Assembly: GCA_014529385.2 (NCBI GenBank)
Contig: CM043942.1
Location: forward strand, 437,001-501,000
Origin: Adiantum capillus-veneris
Lineage: Eukaryota > Streptophyta > Polypodiopsida > Polypodiales > Pteridaceae
DNA length: 64,000 nt
Direction of reading: 5' to 3'
The notes beneath the pieces were generated by a model, which saw only the letters and a list, made by a program, of their open reading frames with translations, searched no databases and had not been told where the DNA came from. How positions within the stretch are numbered: the first letter of the stretch is position 1; every line of letters starts with the position of its first letter. Shown one piece after another: positions 56,539-64,000 of the stretch. Both the position numbers and the translations under genes were made by a program.

Positions 56539-57497
56539 TGTTGACCACTGGGTCAACAACACAACATAACTCAAGTTTCGTACCAAAGTGTTATCTTTTG
56601 TGAGTTATGAAATGCTGCGGATTATGGCTATAAACGTCATTTGTAATGATTAGTTATTCTAGTTTCAGAAGCCGGGGTGCAATGGCACTTCCAGATTGTA
56701 AATACAAAGCCATTTGACCCTTTCAACCCCATTTTTTGTTAAACCTAAGGTAGCCGTAGTATATAAGGTACCTAGGTCATTTTGTAAGGGGGGAGACTTT
56801 AATCATAATCAAAACTTTAGCGCTGCCATCTACTGTGTGTGAGAGAGAAAGAGAGTGAGCGTGAGCTTTATCCTCTAGCTACGCTCGGCTCACTCAACAC
56901 ATTGGATCTCCGATTGCACCATTGTTGTAGGCTCGTGGAGAGCTACGCGACAACGCCAAGCATTCCATGCGAGACGAAGCGCACACGCCGACGCATCTAC
57001 GAGCTATTTGTGGTCGTAAGAGTATCAAACGATGTCTGTTTTGTGCGTGCTAGTAGTCTATAGAATCGTGGTGACATAAGCTACGCATAGGTACTCATAA
57101 ATTTCAGTTTCGGGCACTTTCAAAATTCTGCTCTGTCATCCTACGCGTTTTCCACAGATGGGTTTAGAGTGAAGGTTTTGAGTGTAGAAGCTTAGGGACA
57201 GGTGTATCCTAGTGAGGGGATGGTGTTCCTTAAGTTTCATACGAATCTGGCATGATTAGGCGAGTTACCTTCCGTATGTGTGTATGTGGCTAGGTGGTGT
57301 AGTTGAGAGCAGTGAGGTTCTTGATTGTGGTATAGTTGGCCTTTCAGAGTGTTGTATGTGTAGGATGGTCTCAGCCTGACAAGCTAAAGAGATTTCCTCC
57401 GTGTGCCTATCGTGTCACTTGTGTCCTCGATTGACATTATGTTGATCTAGGTAGTGTTTTCATGCACTTCATGGGTGTGTGAGTCGCTCCCATAACA
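56539..57497 (+). repeat. 5' LTR of right-hand gypsy element
   Basis: Starts TGTTGACCACTGGGTC and ends CTCCCATAACA directly before the primer site. It has a TATA box (TATATAAGG, 56760-56768), and half of the leader palindrome (GTCATCCTACGCGT) at 57136-57149. The second LTR is outside the window. Confidence 0.85.
56760..56768 (+). promoter_or_regulatory. TATA box in LTR
   Basis: TATATAAGG, about 220 bp into the LTR, the same sequence as in the LTR-like region at 54677. Transcription would start some 30 bp further on and read into the leader. Confidence 0.6.
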
Positions 57498-57516
57498 TTG
57501 GCGCCGTTGCCAGGGA
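57498..57516 (+). other. Primer binding site
   Basis: TTGGCGCCGTTGCCAGGGA follows the LTR end immediately. This is nearly the sequence found at this spot in many plant Athila/Tat gypsy elements (which read TGGCGCCGTTGCCGGGGA). Confidence 0.85.
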
Positions 57517-60323
57517 CACAAGGACCTAAGTAGGTTTCCTACTAGAACTCGTGCGATGGTTGCTTGATTTAGTTTCGACTAAAGAAAGCATTTTTCTTAA
57601 GTGGATCCAGAAGAAGATATTCCGCGATCAAGTGGATAGCCAGGAAGCGTGTGTCTTGCTGAGGGTCTGTGACTAGATAGGTTTAGTTAGGATCTGTGGA
57701 TTAGAGTAGTTGTTGGTGGTCGAGTGATTTGTGAGGTGATAAAAGCGTTTACTAGTCCGTGTGTGGCAGTGAAGCGTTTTTCTACTCATAGATGCAAAAC
57801 CCCATATGATTTGTAGGAGTAGCTTTAGGTAAGTGATCCGATTCTGATCTAGAGCTATTCAACACTGAATTATTTGCTAAAGTGCTTGATTGCATTTGAA
57901 ATCATGGAAAACTGTGCTTTTGAGGGTAAAAATGCATTAAACAAGCTTTTGTGGATATTTTTGTATGACTGACTGATGCTGTGTATATAAAAGAGCATTT
58001 GCAAGGGTTCTGTGAAGAAAACTTGCAATTCTGTAAACATAGACATCCTACGCGTAGGATGTCTCAAGGGGGTTCTGGAGACCAAATTTGAAAATTCTGA
58101 CTGCACCACTGTGTTTAGAAGGGGGGTTTTACTGTAAGTATACATTGAAACTAGAGTTTTGACCAACTCTTGACACCCAAAAGACCAAAGACGGAGTGTC
58201 AAAAACGCGAAAACAAGAAACTTAAGATTCTGAGCACAATTTTGCATGTAAACTGGTAGGAATTCTTGAAAAGTAGTGCTCAAGACTTGGAGATGCCTAT
58301 GGATGAATTCTGCCAAAAATTTCATCAGTAGACATCCTACGCGTAGGATGTCTACAGGGTGATCTGGTGGAAATTTTGAAATTCTGAGTTGACTAGTGTG
58401 TTCAGAGGGTAGGTTTTACCCTAGTAACATATTGAATATGTTACTTGAGTGTTTTTCCCTATTTTTGTTGACCAAAAGCCAAGGCGGAGTCAAAAAACGT
58501 AAAATTTCAGAAAAGGCTTAAATTGAGTGATTTTTGCATGTTTTTGCAATTGTGAAGCATAATTGCACTTGCTGAGAGCACAAGGAACCATCAGGGACAC
58601 TTCAGTCTGAAAAAATAAGCAGTAGACATCCTATGCGTAGGATGTCTTTAGGGTGATCTGGGCACTTTTTGGAAAAACTGAGGTTACCAGTGTGTGTAGA
58701 AGGTAGGTTTTACCCTATTTTCACCTGGAAAGTGGAAATTTGACCAAATTTTTACAGATCAAAGCCAAAAGACGAGAATTGCCAGACATCCTACCCAAAT
58801 TGTGTCCAAGGCCTAATTTTGAGACCAACCCATAGGATGACTCCAAAGGCATGTTCTAAATGTTGTATTGAGTGCATGGGATAAGTTTCATCTCATTTGG
58901 GTCAGTGAAAGGAAGATTGAACAGACTTTAGCATTTTTGACTGAAAAAGGAAAAGAATAGCTAGTTTTGGGGTCTTTTGACATCCAAACTCAAATCTAAG
59001 CATACCAGTGGGTTGCTGAAGACTAGGGGAATCTTTGGTCCAAGTTTGGGTTCATTCTGGGCAAAAAGACATCCTACGTGTAGGATGTCTACTGCATGAT
59101 TCTGAGACCCAAATTCTCCTGTGACCATACCATGCCTTAGATAAGCCTCCTAGGCAAATTTGGTCCAATTTGGAATTGATTTGACTTAGGAATTCATCAG
59201 AACAGACATCAGGATTTTGGAATAGATTCTTGATCATTTGACCAACCTATAGGTGTCAGAATCAAAAAGTAAAAATAGCTATGAGCTTAGCACATCAAGG
59301 GGAAGCTAGTGCAAGTTTGAGGTGAAACAGAGCAAAAAGACATCCTACACGTAGGATGTCTCCAGGGTCATAAAGTGATCAAAATTCTACTTTGGCCATA
59401 TAGGGAGGTTCTAAGTGTCTCAAGGATTCCAGAACTTTTTTCAAAAGTGAATTTGGACCTTGTTTGGACTATTTACCAAGCAAAGACAAGAATTGTCAGA
59501 CATCCTACTCTTGGAGTGCACTAGAAGCTTATGCAGCCCAAATATTGACCTATTGGCATCCAAATTCAATTTTGAGTATACCATTGGGTTGCTAAGCACT
59601 AGGAGAATCTTGGGATCAATTTTGGACAAAATATGAGCAGTTAGACATCCTACGCGTAGGATGTCTCCAGCTTGATTTAGGACTCTAAACCAACCTATGA
59701 GCACACCACTGTGATTAGCACATCAAGGAGAATCTGGGGTGAAAATTTCAAGTCATTCTGAGCAAAAAGACATCCTACACGTAGGATGTCTCAAGGCCAT
59801 TTTTAGGTCCAAATGAAATTCTGAGCATACCATTGTGTTACTGGACTTAAGGGGAGTCTCTGGACCAAATTTTGTTAAATTCTGAGCATATAGACATCTT
59901 ACGCGTAGGATGTCTCTAGGTCAGTTTTAGGGTCCAACTATAATTTTGACCATACAGAAGTGTTCACAGTGTCCCAGAGATCCCAAATATTCTTTTAAAA
60001 TTGAATTTGGACTCATTTTGACCATTCTAAACTGCATTTCACTGTTTTGGCCATAACTTTCACAAACGATACCGGATCGGAAAAGTTTTTATATCAAAAC
60101 GTAGCCTGAGAGCGGCAACCATTTAGTTCAACTTTGAGAAAACATCGTTTAAGGCCTCTAAATGCATCCGGAAGTTAGGGGTGTCTGAAAGCGACAATTT
60201 GCGAGAATTGTGACGAAACGGTTGCAGTTTTGGACATAGTTTCGACTTTTCCCTAACCAAAGAACTTGAACACAGTGGACTAAGTCTACTTGAACCAAGA
60301 AAAAGCTCTTAAGCTCATAAATC
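57517..60323 (+). other. Untranslated leader with palindrome array
   Basis: No ORF. Eight copies of a 24-bp palindrome (half: AGACATCCTACG) lie between 58041 and 59915, set in loosely repeated text (for example GGTAGGTTTTACCCTA, AAATTCTGAG, ATACCATTGGGTTGCTGA). Two degenerate half-copies lie at 58784-58794 and 59498-59508. The last 300 bp (TTGGCCATAACTTTCACAAA) have the wording seen in the leaders of other plant gypsy elements. A leader of such length is typical for Tat/Athila types, the array is not. Confidence 0.85.
58041..59915. repeat. Array of eight 24-bp palindromes
   Basis: Sites: 58041-58064, 58330-58353, 58624-58647, 59067-59090, 59338-59361, 59643-59666, 59768-59791, 59892-59915. 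Each is AGACATCCTACG followed by its reverse complement. Three sites are perfect (58041, 58330, 59643); the second extends to 28 bp (58328-58355). Of the five others, four differ at one CpG base in the centre and one at a C to T in the arm. Start spacings are 289, 294, 443, 271, 305, 125 and 124 bp. Confidence 0.97.
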
Positions 60324-62763
60324 ATGTCTACCCTAGATTCAAATGCAGCTTACACAAGCTTGGAGATCCCAACAATAGAGGAATATCCTCCCACAATGGA
60401 TCTTCCAAACTTGCAATTGATAAAGATCCATCTTGTTGAGAGAGTTTGGATGATTGGTCATGAAAGTGAAGGACTATATAGATACATTGACGACAATGAG
60501 GTCAATCTTTATAGGTGCTCAGATCCATACCTAGAAGAGATAACGTATTACAAGCTCTTATATGTCTACACATACAGAGTCGATTGTTAATGGAGATCTA
60601 TAGTTGTCGACAAGTATGGACGAGAATACAGAATTGTAGAAAGCACAAATCCACAGATTGTACTAGAAAGAGGTGGATATTTGGTCAATGAAGGACCACA
60701 AATGCCTCCACCAAACACGAGAATTCCTATAAGAATTCCAAGAAGAGAGCCACCAGGATTCCCTTCAAGAGCGATAACGAGAGAAGGATTGGGCGAGTCT
60801 CTGGTTAGACTTGTAGACAATCGACGAGTTAGACCATCCCAAGTCCAGAAATGGGTAAACAAAAAATACTCCGGAGATAAAGATCCGAGAGATCACGTAA
60901 CGGCTTTTAGAAGAGTGATTAGAGCAGACGAAGTTTCAGATTTTGTGACACAGTTTGCGGGATTTGGATTGACTCTAGAAGATAATGCAGCTACATGGTT
61001 CGACTCGGTGGAAAAATGGGATTTTGAGACCCTAAATGAGCTGTTTTTATTGAAGAATTATCGCCAAAAGGCATTGCTCACAACACGGTTTCGCAAATCC
61101 ATAGATTCAACCAGAAAGAGAATGAATCAGTACGCAAAGCATCATTACGGATCAAGAGATATGTTAAGCTCTGTCCGAGAGCGAAATTACCTACGCAAGC
61201 ATGATTGATGCTGATCTTTATCCAGGGAATGAGACATGCGAGACTTCAGAAGGATCTGCATATAATAAGGAGGATGACGCTAAACGAGTTGATCAAAGAA
61301 TATCTTTATCTAGTGGATAAATGTGAGGCATACAAAGAAAAGGACTTAAAGAGTCAAGCAGATGACACATCCTCTCAGCATAGTGTTTCACAGATAAGTG
61401 AGTCCATTGCCAAGCCAACGGCACCTATTGATCAAGAAAAGTTTATCAACGACTTGGTCAAGACGTTGATTCCTCTTGTAAGGTCTGATTCGGGAGAGCT
61501 GAAGTGGTGTGAAATTGAGAGAAAATGGACGAAGCATACGGAGGAAGAGTGCTATTATAGCATGGAAAATGCTAGGGAGAGGTATGTACAACCTGTTCCA
61601 GAAGCACCTACTCTACCTAGATACATTACGGGGAATGCGCCAAGACCAGTAGGAGTTTTAAGGCCACAACTTGTCTTGGGACAACAACCTCCGCTGCCAG
61701 GTGCTAGAATGCAGGTAGACATGAGATACATGCCAATGATGGAAGCATCAAATAAACCAATGCCAGTACCAGCTACAATGTGGTAAATGTGAGAGAAACA
61801 CATGGAGTGGTGAGGCCGGTACAACCTCCACCTCCAAGGTTTCAGTCGAAAGAAAGAAGGTATGAAATGAACAAAAGGACATTGCGATTCATTGCAAATA
61901 GCGGCTTATCTAGGTCAAAGCTTGCTTATAGCCAAGAGGAAATGCTAAAAGAATCTCCTCAACCAGAGATAGATTGTCACAAAAGTCGTGACAACCACTT
62001 GGTCAAACAATGTCCTCATACGGAGATCACTAAAGTAAATGCCTATTGTCTTGAGTGTGGCATCACTCACTTGATCCCCGATTGCCCGAAAAAACCAAAC
62101 CAAATCAGGAAAATCACGACAAATGTATTAGGGATTGTTCAGCTCCCTAGTAGCTCAGAAAATGAAAATGTTGTACCAGTTCAAGTAGTTACGAGAGCAC
62201 AAGCTCAAAAGAAAGCTGATGAGAATCCACAGACAAAGAACACGGAAAGTGACATGAGTCCAAAGACAGATGATGGACCAAAGAAAGACACAACTAGTCA
62301 GAAAACCAAGAGCAAACAAAATAGTTGGAAAGCTATAAATACTAGGATGAAAGCATGCAGGGAACAAGAGAAAAAATCCCTAGCTGAGAAGCTTATCGAA
62401 GCTGAGGAGACGATAAAACAACATGAGGAAAAGGAGGCACCTTCTCTTACATAGATGGTTAAACCTCTAGAAGAACCATCCATGGATGAGAAACCGAGAA
62501 GTGCTAGTTCAGGAGGATCTGTGTTGGCAAAGAAGGTTAAGGAGACATTAGATGCCCTTTTGAAATCCTATGATGTGAGGCTCAAAAACAACCAAACCGA
62601 AGAACATAGGTGGTTGACATATCCCTATGCAAAACTAGAAAAGCAAAGGTTTGAAATGTGCCAAAAAATGATTCAAACAGCCCAAGCTTTACTAGAACCA
62701 CCAGCTGCAAAACCTGAGGATGTGATCCGTGTCATGCCTACACAAGTAATCCCACCAAACTAG
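60324..62763 (+). pseudogene. Gypsy gag of right-hand element
   Basis: The start at 60324 (MSTLDSNAAYTSLEIPTIEE) is the first ATG after the leader. A stop at 60588-60590 interrupts an otherwise continuous frame into the capsid: KKYSGDKDPRDHVTAFRRVI, FAGFGLTLEDNAATWFDSVE. A frameshift near 61200 leads to FIQGMRHARLQKDLH and a Pro-rich part (61600-61786). Next, 61780-62454 has two knuckle-like motifs, a damaged HKSRDNHLVKQC and CLECGITHLIPDC (CX2CX3HX4C), and a Lys/Glu-rich coiled end. After a single in-frame stop at 62452 it goes on to 62763. Few lesions and long open segments suggest a recent loss of function. Confidence 0.85.
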
Positions 62764-64000
62764 GAATTAAAAGAGCCAAATTCTACCAAACCTCAAAGAC
62801 CCAGCATTAGAACCAAGGATAGTACTGAATACCACGGATAACTCTTCCGAGGGATTTCACGAAGCTATACCTGAGGATTGTAAAGAGATAGATAGTCTTG
62901 ACGATTTGTGGAAACAAATCAGAGAGGCCAATGAAGCCGATGACCTAAGAAGACAAGTAGACAAGACTGGTGATGAACGAGGAGTGTTTCTACCACCAAT
63001 AGAGGAATTTGAGACTGGATCTCAAATGAATCTAGACGTACGATCGTATTGGGGCGACAAAGGGTATGTACAATCTATGGATAGTCAACCCCATTCTCTA
63101 AGAACACTACCGTCCTACATGTGAGAATACGAGACGAAGTCAGATGTGGCTGCAGTCCCATCACAGAGACTGTCTCCCAACAAGGCCATTGATTCAAAGG
63201 GGCTAGTAAATATTCTATCTACCCCAGTCACTTGTATAATAATGTTAGCCGAGTTGCTCAGAATAAGACCAAACATGTGGGATAATGTGGGTAAATGTCT
63301 AGAGAAATTTGGTGTAAAAACCCCAATGACTCAAATCGAGGAAGGCATCAAAGAGCTTGAAATGCCTCAACTAAATACTAGGCCAGTGCCATTAAACAAG
63401 GTAGGCAAGTATTACGAGGGAGAATATGGAAACACCACCCTTCCTATGGAATTCAATAATGTAAAAACCATGGCAATCCTTGACAGTGGAGCTGGTGTGG
63501 CCATTGCAACCAAAGAGGTTTGGAAAAAATGGGAAAAACATGCCTTGATATCTACACGAATGACCCTGCAGCTTGCAGACGGACACAAGGAAAAGCCCCT
63601 AGGACTGCTAGAAAAAGTACTTGTTACTTCTTGTGACATTGAATATGAACACACTTTTGCTGTTGTTGACTTTGGCAAGAAGAACAACTATGACATCATT
63701 CTGGGAAGACCATTCATGCGACAATTGAAAATGGTTCAAGATTGGGGTTATGACCATATATACCTGAGACATATGGAAATCATAACAAAGATAGACTTTA
63801 GGGACCATAGCTATAGGGATGTGAAGAGAACACCGGTTGAGGAGTTTGATTCCACCACAGTAGCAGGATTAGAACTTCCAACTTCGTTAGGTAAGCCTAA
63901 AGAACTATGGATGTGTGGAGCTTCACAATGTGGCAGCTTGAAACTTGAGGAATGTATCGTAGAGAGGGTTATAGAGGATATGGACTATATCCCAAAACCA
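62764..64000 (+). pseudogene. Gypsy protease region, continues beyond window
   Basis: From 62780 a frame runs through LDDLWKQIREANEADDLRRQ to a stop at 63122, and then stays open to the window end. It contains TMAILDSGAGVAIATKEVWK (about 63467; D-S-G-A, an intact aspartic protease active site) and NNYDIILGRPFMRQLKMVQD (about 63685), the second protease block. Substrates would be the gag-pol polyprotein. RT is expected just past 64000. Confidence 0.85.

Larger units (their letters stand above)
56539..64000 (+). mobile_element. Ty3/gypsy element with palindrome-rich leader, runs off window
   Basis: A 959-bp 5' LTR, a primer site TTGGCGCCGTTGCCAGGGA, a 2.8-kb leader, gag and protease are present; RT and the rest lie beyond 64000. 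Such a primer site and a long leader are typical of Tat/Athila-type plant gypsy elements. It interrupts the copia copy at 55271-56538. About six lesions are seen in 3.7 kb of coding sequence, fewer than in other elements of the window, so it is among the younger insertions here. Confidence 0.85.

Noticed and set aside
57870-59704. Minus-strand ORFs across the right-hand leader
   Set aside because: They cross the palindrome array and have no homology or start context; the sense strand is a transcribed leader.
58041-59915. CRISPR-like array
   Set aside because: The repeats are full palindromes with irregular spacing of 124-443 bp inside a plant retroelement leader; there are no cas genes and no uniform spacers.
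1-64000. Host protein genes, tRNA or rRNA genes
   Set aside because: Every long frame I could identify belongs to a transposon or to ORF-X; no tRNA cloverleaf or rRNA sequence was noticed by eye, though a dedicated scan was not possible.

Overview
The window looks like a piece of a large, repeat-rich plant nuclear genome. The evidence is the mix of Ty3/gypsy elements (a chromodomain chromovirus and Tat/Athila-like elements), Ty1/copia elements with a UBN2-type gag, an initiator-Met-tRNA type primer binding site, small terminal-inverted-repeat elements, and LTRs with ordinary TATA boxes. I found no convincing host gene, tRNA or rRNA. The lineage cannot be fixed from sequence alone; a fern, lycophyte, gymnosperm or other big-genome plant would fit. 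Almost every coding stretch is a decayed transposon ORF broken by stops and frameshifts.

Layout, left to right. 1-2728 (minus): copy A of a large coiled-coil protein, here called ORF-X. 2718-7335 (plus): truncated chromovirus carrying a 598-bp TIR element. 7342-11730 (minus): truncated gypsy fragment and its LTR-like upstream region, with a 30-bp minisatellite. 12963-16922 (minus): an orphan gag, a partial LTR and a second gypsy pol. 17131-19505: a gag-only LTR element. 20511-24153 (minus): ORF-X copy B and its long leader. 24154-37980 (minus): a gypsy element with two about 0.9-kb LTRs and an extra ORF (ORF3) after pol, interrupted by a copia element at 26957-30732. 37981-43317 (minus): ORF-X copy C and its leader. 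43318-50440 (plus): a relative of the same gypsy family, interrupted by a 5-kb nested element with a clean 5-bp target duplication. 50441-53560: copia-like gag remnants with a 452-bp hairpin element. 54084-55270: LTR-like sequence with upstream repeats. 55271-56538 (minus): 3' part of a second copia copy. 56539-64000 (plus): a fairly well-kept gypsy element running off the end, with LTR, primer binding site, 2.8-kb leader, gag and protease.

The most interesting structures are two. First, ORF-X copy C, the gypsy gag-pol-ORF3 body and ORF-X copy B form a head-to-tail chain that shares the two LTRs, and the ORF-X and gypsy parts also share about 260 bp of sequence next to the polypurine tract. 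This suggests an autonomous element and a partner carrying a non-pol gene on the same LTRs. Second, the leaders of unrelated-looking elements carry arrays of CG-centred palindromes at roughly 290-bp intervals: a 24-bp palindrome eight times in the leader of the right-hand element, and a 16-18-bp one three times in each ORF-X leader.
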